From positions 1 to 41,208 of the forward strand of contig JAHJML010000016.1 in NCBI GenBank assembly GCA_018821365.1: DNA of 41,208 nucleotides, written 5' to 3'. Below the pieces are notes generated by a model that was not told the origin of the DNA, did no database searches, and worked only from the letters and a program-made list of their open reading frames with translations. Below are positions 23,056 to 30,154 of the stretch, piece after piece. The position numbers and the translations under genes were made by a program. The DNA is from Actinomycetota bacterium (lineage in GTDB: Bacteria; Actinomycetota; Acidimicrobiia; Spongiisociales; UBA11373). The number at the start of each line of letters is the position of its first letter. Positions within the stretch are counted from its first letter, which is position 1.

Positions 23056-24383
23056 CCGATCCGGCAGCCATCGCACAGCGAGTCATCGACCTGGCCGGCG
23101 ACCGGGCCGAGGCCCAGGCCACCGTGGTGACCGGGGAGTCGGCACTCACCCGCTTCGCCAACTCGTTCATCCATCAGAACGTCGCCGACACGACCCGGGT
23201 GGTCACCGTCAAGATCTCCCTGGACGGCAAGGTGGCCAAGGGCACCGACAACCGATCCGACGACGCGGCACTCTCCGATCTGGTCGATCGCACCATCGAG
23301 GCCGCCCGGTTGTCGCCCGTCGACCCCGAGTGGGCCGGGTTCGCCCCACCCGCCCCGATCCCCGCCGTCGACAACTACGACGAGGCGACCGCCGCCGCCT
23401 CTCCCGAGGAACGGGCCGCCCGGGTGAAGGACTTCATCGATGCCGGCCGGGGCACCGACGCTGCCGGCTTCTGCGACACCGAGGCCATGACGGTGGCGTT
23501 TTCCAATAGCCTCGGCCAGCAGGCGGTGGGTCGCGACACCCGCGCCACCATCGACGGCATCCACCGGGTCGGCACCGTGGCCGGGTCGGCCCATCAGACC
23601 GCCCAGGCGCTCGGGGACATCGACGGAGCCGCCGCCGGGGCACTGGCCGCCGAGAGGTTCCGACTGGCCTCCGATCCCTACGACATCAAGCCCGGCGAGT
23701 ACGAGGTGGTGCTCTCTGCCGAGTGTGTCGCCACCATCGCGGTGTTCCTCGGCGTCTACGGCTTCAACGGGAAGGCCTTCAACGAGGGCCAATCGTTCCT
23801 GGAGATCGGCAAGCAGCAGTTCGACCAGAGCATCAACGTCTGGGACGACCCGTTCGCCCCCGGTTCGCTCGGGGTCGGCTTCGACGGCGACGGCACCCCC
23901 AAGCGCCGGATCGATCTGGTTCGCGACGGCGTCAGCCAGACGGCGGTCCACAACCGCAAGACGGCCGCCAAGGCAGGGGTCGAGTCGACCGGGCACGGTC
24001 TGGCGGGCATGGAGGCGTTCGGCGCCTTCCCGGCCAACGCCTTCGTCGGCGGCGGTTCGGCGTCCGTCGAGGAGATGATCGCTTCGGTGGACCGGGGCCT
24101 CTACGTGGCCACCTTCAACTACTGCCGAATCCTCGACCCCAAGAGCCAGGTGGTGACCGGCCTGACCCGCAACGGGACGTTCATGATCGAGAACGGCGCC
24201 ATCACCGGCGCCGTCACCAACCTGCGGTTCACGCAGTCGTTCGTCGAGGCACTTGGCGAGGGAAGGGTTCTACACCTCGGCGACGACCAGCGATTCGCCG
24301 ACAGCGAGTTCGGGGTGGGCCTGGTTCGGGCACCCTCGATGCACCTGTCCTCGTGGAACTTCACCGGCGGCGCCGAGGGGTGA
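23052..24383 (+). CDS. tldE: TldE/PmbA partner subunit
   Basis: A 443-residue TldE/PmbA protein, the subunit that lacks the HExxxH motif but shapes the TldD active site. Family features include ALTRFANSFIHQNV at the start, DPYDIKPGEYEVVLSAECVATI in the middle, and HGLAGMEAFGAFPANAFVGGG toward the end, closing with MHLSSWNFTGGAEG. It starts with an ATG that overlaps the tldD stop, so translation is coupled and the two subunits should be made in equal amounts. The next small gene overlaps its own stop as GTGA, extending the chain to three genes. Confidence 0.92.
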   Translation: MTDPAAIAQRVIDLAGDRAEAQATVVTGESALTRFANSFIHQNVADTTRVVTVKISLDGKVAKGTDNRSDDAALSDLVDRTIEAARLSPVDPEWAGFAPPAPIPAVDNYDEATAAASPEERAARVKDFIDAGRGTDAAGFCDTEAMTVAFSNSLGQQAVGRDTRATIDGIHRVGTVAGSAHQTAQALGDIDGAAAGALAAERFRLASDPYDIKPGEYEVVLSAECVATIAVFLGVYGFNGKAFNEGQSFLEIGKQQFDQSINVWDDPFAPGSLGVGFDGDGTPKRRIDLVRDGVSQTAVHNRKTAAKAGVESTGHGLAGMEAFGAFPANAFVGGGSASVEEMIASVDRGLYVATFNYCRILDPKSQVVTGLTRNGTFMIENGAITGAVTNLRFTQSFVEALGEGRVLHLGDDQRFADSEFGVGLVRAPSMHLSSWNFTGGAEG

Positions 24384-24634
24384 GCGAGGAATCTACGCCG
24401 GTGGTGGTCGCCTCCTACGGGGGACTGGGCGCATGGTCGGCCGCCGAACTGGATGCCGCCCTGCTGCAGTCGGCCGGGATCAGGGCGGTGGTGAGCGGAG
24501 ACGCCCATCACCCCGCCCCGCTGTTCACCGGCCACCAGGTGATGCTGCTGGTGGCCCGCTCCGAGAGGGATGAGGCGGCGGTGCTGCTGTCGGAGCAGGC
24601 TGCCGACGAAGCAGACCGGGTGGTGCTGCCGTAG
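24380..24634 (+). CDS. Small DUF2007-like protein
   Basis: An 84-residue protein that fits the DUF2007 (putative signal-transducing) pattern: VVVASYGGLGAWSAAELDAALLQSAGIRAVVSGD, then VMLLVARSERDEAAVLLSE. This is an alpha/beta ferredoxin-like domain often described as a small regulatory or binding module. The GTG start overlaps the tldE stop as GTGA, so it is translated with the TldD/TldE pair. The association could mean a functional link or simply operon packing. No metal ligand or catalytic residue is evident. Confidence 0.7.
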   Translation: MSEESTPVVVASYGGLGAWSAAELDAALLQSAGIRAVVSGDAHHPAPLFTGHQVMLLVARSERDEAAVLLSEQAADEADRVVLP

Positions 24635-24655
24635 GGGATAGGTGGGGAGTTCGGG

Positions 24656-24973
24656 TCAGTCGAGGCCGAGGACGGTGCGGAGGGCGGTGTCCACACCCCA
24701 TTGCTCCTCGGGGCTGAGCCTGCCGGCCAGATCCCCGAGGCGCTGGATGTCCACCGCCCCGACCTGCTCCACGAGCACCCGGGTGCGCGCCCCATGGATC
24801 TCGATCTCGGGTCTGAAGGACGCCGCCCGGGCGCCCTGTGAGGTTGGAGCAATCAGTATCACCGACCGCGGCAGGAGGGCATCGGCCTGGACGACGACCC
24901 CGAACCGCCGCCCGTGCTGTTCGTGCCCGATTCCCTTCGGGAGCCGCAGAGTGAGGATGTCACCCCTCCGCAC
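24656..24973 (-). CDS. MazF/PemK-like toxin
   Basis: A 105-residue PemK/MazF-fold protein: MRRGDILTLRLPKGIG (family RGDIVLVDLGP), then RRFGVVVQADALLPRSVILIAPTSQ (family RP.VVVQ.....S.....P.TS), and a closing helix around VDIQRLGDLAGRLS. MazF toxins are sequence-specific RNases. The GTG start lies within the end of the antitoxin gene (14-base overlap) and has GGAG seven bases ahead. The catalytic arginine and Thr/Ser positions near the first strand and IAPTS are kept, so it may be active, but cleavage specificity cannot be read. Confidence 0.82.
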   Translation of the reverse strand: MRRGDILTLRLPKGIGHEQHGRRFGVVVQADALLPRSVILIAPTSQGARAASFRPEIEIHGARTRVLVEQVGAVDIQRLGDLAGRLSPEEQWGVDTALRTVLGLD

Positions 24974-25199
24974 GCAGGTGCTCCATGAGACCCGCGACCG
25001 CCAGCATCTCGGCCCGGTCGGCTTCGTCCGCCTCCAACGCGGCCACCTCGGCCGCCAGGACCTGCCAGCTTTGAAGCCGATCGGCAGCCTGGATCAGCGC
25101 CGCCCTGATGGCCTCCGATCGATTCACACCGGTCGCCTCGAGTCGCCCCAGGGCTCTGAGGGCGGCATCGTCCAGTCGAACTGAGACTGCCTGTGACAT
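24960..25199 (-). CDS. Ribbon-helix-helix antitoxin
   Basis: A 79-residue antitoxin. The first 45 residues form a ribbon-helix-helix domain (QAVSVRLDDAALRALGRLEATGVNRSEAIRAALIQAA), which dimerises and binds DNA through the strand VSVRL. The remainder is acidic and helical (LEADEADRAEML) and probably wraps the toxin. It precedes the MazF-like gene and overlaps it by 14 bases, the standard order for these pairs. TACGAT six bases before the ATG is inside an inverted repeat, so the antitoxin, alone or with toxin, should shut off its own promoter. Confidence 0.85.
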   Translation of the reverse strand: MSQAVSVRLDDAALRALGRLEATGVNRSEAIRAALIQAADRLQSWQVLAAEVAALEADEADRAEMLAVAGLMEHLRAEG

Positions 25200-25205
25200 A
25201 CCGAC

Positions 25206-25221
25206 ATCGTATCACGATACG
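25206..25221 (-). promoter_or_regulatory. Leaderless promoter and operator of the toxin-antitoxin pair
   Basis: CGTAT and ATACG (25208-25221) form an inverted repeat around CACG. It overlaps TACGAT (25206-25211, minus strand), the -10 box six bases from the antitoxin ATG. This is the expected position for autorepression by a ribbon-helix-helix dimer. Confidence 0.6.
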
Positions 25222-25251
25222 TCATACAAGGGGGTGCAGTTGGGGAGCGTA

Positions 25252-25403
25252 GGCCCTCTGGTGGCGCACCCGGGGGAGATGCCCCTGTAGGGGCAGAGGG
25301 GGATGTCCAGAACCCTGGTGACGCGTCACGCCCGAACCAGTAGCCCCCCTCTGGCCCCGGCCTTCCCGGCCGGGCCCATCTCCCCCGCTTCGCGGGAGAG
25401 AGC
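25252..25403. repeat. Composite palindromic repeat element B
   Basis: Element B contains a 16-bp stretch (25252-25267) identical, inverted, to 9363-9378 in element A, then module B1 (25271-25302), then module B2 (25344-25403), which is very close to A1 on the opposite strand: GCTCTCTCCCGCG, GCGGGGGAGATGGGCCCGG and GGCCAGAGGGGG are shared. The order of parts differs from A. The remaining gap, 25404-25583, shows no gene or signal I can support. Confidence 0.85.
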
Positions 25404-25583
25404 AGGAACCGCGCCGGATCGCCCTTGGCTGGGCGCTTTCTCATCCCACCAGTCTGCGCGGTGTCACCGGAAGATCGACCTGGCGACGGGGCGGGGCAAA
25501 CAATGCGAGGCCCCCACCGAGCGCGTCGAACCCCGGGAACGTCTTGGCGAGACGCCGGTCCCGGGGCTCGGAGGGCGAGGGGG

Positions 25584-26165
25584 CTACGCGGCGGGTGAGG
25601 CCTGGGCCTCGATTTCGACGGTGATCTTCTTGGAAACGAGAACACCGCCCGTTTCGAGAGCCACGTTCCAGTTGAGGCCCCAATCTTCGCGCAGGATCTC
25701 ACCCGTGGCCGAGAATGCAGCCTTGGGGTTGCCCCATGGGTCGTCGATGAGTCCGACGAACTCCAGATCGAGCGTGGCCGGCCTGGTGATTCCCTTGATC
25801 GTCAGATCGCCGGTCATCGCCCACGAGTCTCCGTTGGGCGTGATGTCGGTGGATACGAACCGCATCTCCGGGAAGTTCTCGACATCGAGGAAATCGGCAC
25901 TCTTGACATGGTTGTCACGATCCACCGCACCGGTCGACACGGATGCGGTGTCGAGGACGACGTCGACGTGCGAGTCTGAGAGGGACTCGGCGATCTCGAT
26001 GGAACCGGCGGCCACCTCGAATCGACCGCGGACCTTGGTCACCATGAGATGGCGCGCGACGAACTCGGCCGATGTGTGAGCCGGATCGATGTTCCAGATG
26101 CCGACAGCCGGCACCGCGGCTCCGTCAACGATGCGGATCAGTGGGTGGGTGGTTGATGATGTCAT
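25584..26165 (-). CDS. YceI-family lipid-binding protein (cytoplasmic type)
   Basis: A 193-residue YceI protein. The lipocalin-like beta-barrel is evident from GIWNIDPAHTSAEFVARHLMVTKVRGRF, MRFVSTDITPNG, MTGDLTIKGITRPATLDLEF and the closing DWGLNWN. YceI barrels bind polyisoprenoid-type lipids or other amphiphiles. There is no signal peptide: MTSSTTHPLIRIVDG leads directly to the barrel, so it should stay in the cytoplasm. The ATG has GAGGAG seven bases ahead; upstream codons to 26213 are not used. It is divergent from a MarR-type regulator with two palindromes between them, which is a common arrangement for stress-inducible YceI genes. Confidence 0.93.
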   Translation of the reverse strand: MTSSTTHPLIRIVDGAAVPAVGIWNIDPAHTSAEFVARHLMVTKVRGRFEVAAGSIEIAESLSDSHVDVVLDTASVSTGAVDRDNHVKSADFLDVENFPEMRFVSTDITPNGDSWAMTGDLTIKGITRPATLDLEFVGLIDDPWGNPKAAFSATGEILREDWGLNWNVALETGGVLVSKKITVEIEAQASPAA

Positions 26166-26199
26166 TCTCGACTCCTCGATCATGTCCGACGGGGTTCTT

Positions 26200-26218
26200 G
26201 TTGCGCTACGCAACTATA
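26200..26218 (-). promoter_or_regulatory. YceI promoter with MarR operator 1
   Basis: GTTGCG and CGCAAC (26200-26214) form a perfect inverted repeat around CTA. It overlaps TATAGT (26213-26218, minus strand), the likely YceI -10 box, so a bound regulator would block transcription start. Confidence 0.65.
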
Positions 26219-26227
26219 TCTGATTGA

Positions 26228-26240
26228 TTGCATAACGCAA
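26228..26240. promoter_or_regulatory. MarR operator 2
   Basis: TTGC and GCAA around ATAAC repeat the half-sites of operator 1 (TTGC...GCAA), centred about 27 bases away, and lie ahead of the regulator's own -10 box. Confidence 0.55.
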
Positions 26241-26250
26241 CTACTGCCTC

Positions 26251-26256
26251 TACTAT
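26251..26256 (+). promoter_or_regulatory. -10 box of a leaderless promoter (marR-type gene)
   Basis: TACTAT ends six bases before the ATG at 26263; the spacer is only T and C, so no ribosome site exists. Confidence 0.6.
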
Positions 26257-26262
26257 TCCCCC

Positions 26263-26751
26263 ATGCGCGTCGAACTGAGAACCACACCTGCCTCCGAGGC
26301 GTGGCAAGCAGTGATGACAGCGTTCACCCGGGTCAGACGCCAACTAGCGCTCGAAGTGGAGCAAGAGGCTGGTATCCCCCTCGACTGGTACGGCATCTTG
26401 CTGATGCTGTCCCAAGCGGAGTCAGGAGTCATGCGCCCATCCGAGATCGCCGATCAGATCGGCCTCAGCAGGAGCGCAACCACCCGGTTTGTCGATCGGT
26501 TGGAGCATGAAGGCCTGGTGGAACGGCGCGAATGCCCCTCCGACGGCCGCGGGGCCCTGGTCGGACTCACCGCCGAAGGGGAGAAGGTCTTCCGCCGAGC
26601 GGGCAACGTCCACCTGCGCGGGATCGACGAACACATCGGGAGTCACCTCACACTCGACGAACTCGCTGACCTGAAATCACTCATGACCACACTCGCCAAC
26701 CGGGTCGAAGGAACGGCTCTGTCCCTGATTGCGAGGGTGCCGACGGACTAG
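26263..26751 (+). CDS. MarR-family transcriptional regulator
   Basis: A 162-residue winged-helix regulator of the MarR family. The recognition region is MRPSEIADQIGLSRSATTRFVDRLEHEGLVER, followed by the wing ECPSDGRGALVGLTAEGEKVF, and helices at both ends form the dimer. It probably represses the divergent YceI gene and itself through the two GTTGC/GCAAC palindromes in the 97-base gap. MarR proteins lose DNA binding when a small ligand or an oxidant is sensed; there is no cysteine in the first 90 residues except the one in RRECPSD in the wing, which could be an oxidation sensor. That last point is inference. Confidence 0.92.
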   Translation: MRVELRTTPASEAWQAVMTAFTRVRRQLALEVEQEAGIPLDWYGILLMLSQAESGVMRPSEIADQIGLSRSATTRFVDRLEHEGLVERRECPSDGRGALVGLTAEGEKVFRRAGNVHLRGIDEHIGSHLTLDELADLKSLMTTLANRVEGTALSLIARVPTD

Positions 26752-26852
26752 GGCCGTTCGAGGCGCGGACAAGGGGTACTCACCGTCGCCCTTTTGGACC
26801 CGATCACCCTCCGGCGACCAGGCCGACTGCAGGGCGGTGCGTTTCTCCCCCA

Positions 26853-26981
26853 CCCCCTCTGCCCCTCCGGGGCATCTCCCCCGCCCCAGGGCGGGAGAGA
26901 AGAAAGACCCGTCGATGAACGAGTCGCGCGGCTCTTCCTCTCTCCCGCGTAGCGGGGGAGATGCCCGCAGGGCAGAGGGGG
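26853..26981. repeat. Composite palindromic repeat element C
   Basis: Two modules face each other: C1 (26853-26900) and C2 (26938-26981), both built of a CTCTCCCGC...GCGGGGGAGA hairpin followed by a TGCCC...GGGCA hairpin and a run of G. The 37-base spacer is unlike A or B. It lies in the convergent gap between the MarR-type gene and arfB, where it could also end transcription from both sides. The rest of that gap (26752-26852 and 26982-27063) shows no gene. Confidence 0.85.
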
Positions 26982-27063
26982 CAGCCGGGGCCACTGGGCC
27001 GCCCCCGTTTCCGGGGTTCGTCGAGTGAGAAGCAGCACCCTGGGGTGACACATGTCATCAGGA

Positions 27064-27489
27064 CTACTCGGCCTCCGGGGGCTTTCTGAGGGTCTTGGTC
27101 TCGCTGCGGTGCCGTTTGGCTTCCCGGCGCCGCTTTCTGGCGCCGGCCGACGGCCGGGTCTCACGGCGGTGGCGGGGCGAGCGGCACGCCTCCCGGAGCA
27201 GGCGGGCCATCAGTTTGCGGGCGATCGCCCGGTTCCTCCACTGCGAGCGGCTCTCGTCCACCGTCACCGTGACGACCCCGTTGCGGGCCCGGCGCCCCAG
27301 GTTGGCGAGCATCCGGGTGCGGAGGTCGTCGGGCACCGAAGGACTGGAGCTCAGGTCGAACGACAACTCGGCCCGGCTGGAGGCACGATTGGCGTGCTGG
27401 CCCCCCGGGCCGCCCGAGGTGTCGAAACGCCACGTCAGCTCACCGGCCGGGATGGTCAGGCCGTTGCGGATCTCGAGTGGCTCGTTCAC
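27064..27489 (-). CDS. arfB: ArfB-type peptidyl-tRNA hydrolase
   Basis: A 141-residue ribosome-rescue factor (E. coli ArfB/YaeJ has 140). The catalytic GGQ is complete (residues 29-31 in SGGPGGQHANRASSR), and the C-terminal tail is very basic (RKRRREAKRHRSETKTLRK), as needed to enter the empty mRNA channel of stalled ribosomes. It would hydrolyse peptidyl-tRNA on ribosomes without a stop codon. GTG 27489 gives the family length and N-terminus; a GTG at 27537 would add 16 residues. It is divergent from hutH, with 83 bases between starts, and converges on the MarR-type gene across repeat element C. Confidence 0.9.
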   Translation of the reverse strand: MNEPLEIRNGLTIPAGELTWRFDTSGGPGGQHANRASSRAELSFDLSSSPSVPDDLRTRMLANLGRRARNGVVTVTVDESRSQWRNRAIARKLMARLLREACRSPRHRRETRPSAGARKRRREAKRHRSETKTLRKPPEAE

Positions 27490-27572
27490 GATCTCGTCCC
27501 GATCGGATGGCGGGCGAGAGCCCACTCTACGGGTCACCCGGTAACCTCGGTGGCGGTTCCGAAAGGGGAGAG

Positions 27573-29114
27573 ATGCCGGAGTCGATCGTGCTGGACGGGG
27601 AGCCGCTTCGCATCGATCAGGTCGTGTCGGTGGCCGAGCACGGTGCCTCGGTGACCCTCGACCCCGGATTGGCGGAGCGGATGGCTCCGGCGGCCCGCCT
27701 CGTCGAACAGGTGGTCGAGGAGGGAAGGACCGTCTACGGGGTCACCACCGGGTTCGGCGCCCTGGCATCGACGCGAATCGATCCCGCCCGGGCCGACGAG
27801 CTCCAACTGGAATTGCTCCGCAGTCATGCCGCCGGGGTGGGCGATCCGTTGTCCGACCAGCACGTCAGGGCAATGCTGCTGTTGCGGGCGCGCAGCCTGG
27901 CACAGGGGTATTCGGGCGTCCGTCCCATCGTGGTGGAGCGCCTGCTGGACTTGCTGCGGCTTGGGCTGCTCCCGGTCGTGCCCGGGCAGGGGTCGGTGGG
28001 GGCGTCGGGCGACCTGGCGCCCTTCGCCCACCTGGCGCTGCCGTTGGTGGGCGAGGGTGAGGTGCGGGTAGATGGGGTGGTCCGGCCCGCCGCCGAGGCG
28101 CTCGCCGAGCACGGCCTCGAGCCGCTGCGGCTGCGGGCCAAGGAAGGGCTGAGCCTGTTGAACGGAACCGAGGGGATGCTGGCCTTTGGGGTCCTCGGCC
28201 TGCATCGGTCCCGCCGGCTGGCGGTTGCCGCCGATCTGGCGTGCGCTCTGTCGGTAGAGGGTTTGCTGGCCAGCGACCGGCCGTTCCAGCAGCAGATCCA
28301 TGCGGTCCGGCCCCACCCCGGCCAGGTGGCATCGGCGGAGAACATCCGGCGGTTGCTGGCCGGCAGTGAGATCGTGGCGAGTCACCGGAACGACTTCGAG
28401 CATGCCGTCCAGGACGCCTACAGCCTCCGATGTGCCGCTCAGGTGCACGGTTCGGTGCGGGATGTGCTGTCGCATGCCGAATCGGTGTTCTCCATCGAGT
28501 TGGGCTCGGTGGTCGACAACCCGATCGTGTTCCCCGAGACCGGCGAGATCGTCTCGGGCGGCAACTTCCACGGACAGCCGCTGGCCTTTGCCATGGACTT
28601 CATGGCGATCGCCTCCACCGAATTGGGGAGCATCTCGGAGCGGAGGACCGATCGGATGCTCGATCCCCATCACTCCTCGGGCCTGCCGCCCTTCCTGTCG
28701 CCGGAGGCGGGTCTCCACTCCGGGTACATGCTGGCGCAGTACACCGCCGCCGCCCTCGTGGCCGAGAACCGGGTGCTGTCGCATCCCGCCTCGGTCGAGA
28801 GTATCCCCACCTCCGGGTCGCAGGAGGACCACGTCTCGATGGGGTTCGGGGCGGGCCGCAAACTGTGGGATGTGCTCGAGAACACCGCCAGGGTGATCGC
28901 CATCGAACTGGTGTGCGCCGCTCAGGCAGTCGATTTCCGGGCTCCGCTTCGGCCCGCCGCCGGAACTGCGGCGGTGCACCAGGCGATCCGCCACGTCGTG
29001 CCCCACCTGGATGCCGACCGTTCCCTCTCGGGGGAGATAGAGACGGTGGCCGGCCTGGTGAGGGACGGCTCGTTGGTGGCGGCCGCCGCAGAGGTCGTCG
29101 GACAACTACGCTGA
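27573..29114 (+). CDS. hutH: Histidine ammonia-lyase
   Basis: A 513-residue HutH, which removes ammonia from L-histidine to give urocanate. The MIO cofactor forms from Ala144-Ser145-Gly146 in GSVGASGDLAP. Tyr55 in TVYGVTTGFG, LLNGTE, and the C-terminal QEDHVSMG stretch are as expected for histidine rather than phenylalanine lyases. The start ATG has a purine-rich AAAGGGGAG site. The pathway continues with hutU and hutI 1 kb downstream on the same strand, separated by an LEA-like gene, a terminator and a DUF4389 gene on the other strand. So hutH is probably transcribed apart from hutUI. Confidence 0.95.
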   Translation: MPESIVLDGEPLRIDQVVSVAEHGASVTLDPGLAERMAPAARLVEQVVEEGRTVYGVTTGFGALASTRIDPARADELQLELLRSHAAGVGDPLSDQHVRAMLLLRARSLAQGYSGVRPIVVERLLDLLRLGLLPVVPGQGSVGASGDLAPFAHLALPLVGEGEVRVDGVVRPAAEALAEHGLEPLRLRAKEGLSLLNGTEGMLAFGVLGLHRSRRLAVAADLACALSVEGLLASDRPFQQQIHAVRPHPGQVASAENIRRLLAGSEIVASHRNDFEHAVQDAYSLRCAAQVHGSVRDVLSHAESVFSIELGSVVDNPIVFPETGEIVSGGNFHGQPLAFAMDFMAIASTELGSISERRTDRMLDPHHSSGLPPFLSPEAGLHSGYMLAQYTAAALVAENRVLSHPASVESIPTSGSQEDHVSMGFGAGRKLWDVLENTARVIAIELVCAAQAVDFRAPLRPAAGTAAVHQAIRHVVPHLDADRSLSGEIETVAGLVRDGSLVAAAAEVVGQLR

Positions 29115-29143
29115 GGTCACGGGACCAAGAAGGAGATCACACG

Positions 29144-29401
29144 ATGACCGAAGGGACGCCGGCCGCCAAGCCCAGCTTCTTCGAGAAGCTCAAGGGTTGG
29201 TTCACCAAGGCCAAGGAGAGCGAAGCCGCCGAGAAGATCGGCGACGTCGCCGAGAAGACCTGGGACAAGACCAAGGATGTCGCCGAGAAGACCTGGGACA
29301 AGACCAAGGACGTCGCCGAGGACGTCAAGGAGTGGGGCGAGGAGAAGATCGAGGATCTCCGCCACAAGGACGACGACGGCGAAGAGGCCAAGCCCGAGTA
29401 G
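29144..29401 (+). CDS. LEA-like amphipathic repeat protein
   Basis: An 85-residue, highly charged protein without a signal. It has tandem 11-residue repeats, AEKTWDKTKDV twice in a row, with looser copies before (AEKIGDVA) and after (AEDVKEWGEEKIEDL). Eleven-residue repeats with Lys, Glu, Thr and Ala are the hallmark of group 3 LEA proteins, which protect membranes and proteins during drying or freezing; YtxH-like small proteins look similar. The N-terminal FFEKLKGWFTKAKE is an amphipathic helix that could bind membrane. A good AAGGAG precedes the ATG. It follows hutH by 29 bases and ends in a strong terminator, so it may be read with hutH. Confidence 0.75.
   Translation: MTEGTPAAKPSFFEKLKGWFTKAKESEAAEKIGDVAEKTWDKTKDVAEKTWDKTKDVAEDVKEWGEEKIEDLRHKDDDGEEAKPE
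29249..29314 (+). repeat. Tandem 33-bp repeat inside the LEA-like gene
   Basis: Two adjacent 33-base copies (29249-29281 and 29282-29314) differ at one base and encode the same 11 residues. Their near identity suggests a recent duplication or gene conversion. Confidence 0.9.
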
Positions 29402-29419
29402 CGCAGCCAGGACGCACGC

Positions 29420-29449
29420 GAAGTGGCCCGCCGACCGGCGGGCCACTTC
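29420..29449. terminator. Bidirectional terminator between LEA-like and DUF4389 genes
   Basis: A perfect 13-bp stem (29420-29432 with 29437-29449) closes the loop GACC. The two genes converge here. The arms end in TTC on one side and begin GAA on the other, so either direction leaves only a short T tract. Confidence 0.8.
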
Positions 29450-29463
29450 TTCTACGAGCGGAT

Positions 29464-30066
29464 CTAGGCGGCCGGCGGTGCCTGGAGGGAGAAGGGCGGG
29501 TAGTCGTCGGTGAGCCCGAGGATCCAGGCCACCACCCTGGCTTCCCATTGCAGGACTCCGGCGGCGAACTCCTGGATGCCCACGGGGAGACGCCCCGTGA
29601 AGGCGGTGACGATGAACCCGAACCAGGTGATCACCAGGGCGATGAAGCCCAGGACGAACAGCACGATGAAGTGGGGGATCGCCGCAAAGAACTTCAGCAG
29701 GAAGATCCCGGCGACGGCCCAACCGGTGCGGGGCGCATCGTTGCGGGGCACCTGGAGATCGATGCTGTAGGGGGCATCCGCCTCGAAGGGCGGGTAGGCG
29801 TCCTCGTTGCCGAAGTACCACCCGAAGGTGCGGGTCTGCCAGCGCAGGTACCAGGTCACGAAGTCCTGGAAGCTATTCGGCAGGCTGCCGGTGAAGGCCA
29901 CCACCCAGTAGCCGACGTAGGCGGCTCCGAAGGCCAGCGTGCTCAGACCGTTGACGATGATCAGGTGGGGGACCGCCATGATCGCCTTGATCAGGAAGAT
30001 CCCGGCGGTGGCGAGTCCCCGCCTCGGTTCGGTGTTGATGCGGTAGCTGATCTTGGCTTGGCTCAT
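29464..30066 (-). CDS. DUF4389 membrane protein with two repeats
   Basis: A 200-residue membrane protein containing two DUF4389-type units. Each has a cytoplasmic start, hydrophobic helices ([24 protein letters not shown] and later [26 protein letters not shown]), the phrase AFTGSLP or AFTGRLP, and ends in an aromatic YPPF motif. Such proteins are common in actinobacteria and often lie near lipid or stress genes; function is unknown. The ATG has GGGGAG three bases ahead, which is close. It is divergent from hutU and convergent with the LEA-like gene, so it interrupts the hut cluster on the opposite strand. Confidence 0.85.
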   Translation of the reverse strand: MSQAKISYRINTEPRRGLATAGIFLIKAIMAVPHLIIVNGLSTLAFGAAYVGYWVVAFTGSLPNSFQDFVTWYLRWQTRTFGWYFGNEDAYPPFEADAPYSIDLQVPRNDAPRTGWAVAGIFLLKFFAAIPHFIVLFVLGFIALVITWFGFIVTAFTGRLPVGIQEFAAGVLQWEARVVAWILGLTDDYPPFSLQAPPAA

Positions 30067-30154
30067 CGGCTCCCCTGGTCGGTCTGTGGTCAATCTAGCG
30101 GGACGGCTCCCGGCCCGGCCGGTACCCTTACGGCATCGCCACCGAGGAGGTCCT

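Noticed and set aside
25404-25583. Possible gene tail on the minus strand (open frame ending in PRRLVG)
   Set aside because: No start, no family match and biased composition; left as unassigned intergenic DNA.
27534-29105. Minus-strand open frame opposite hutH
   Set aside because: HutH has its MIO motif and full family length on the plus strand; the opposite frame is His/Gln/Arg-rich noise.
29249-29314. Tandem 33-bp repeats as a possible CRISPR unit
   Set aside because: The copies are directly adjacent, without spacers, in frame inside a coding sequence.
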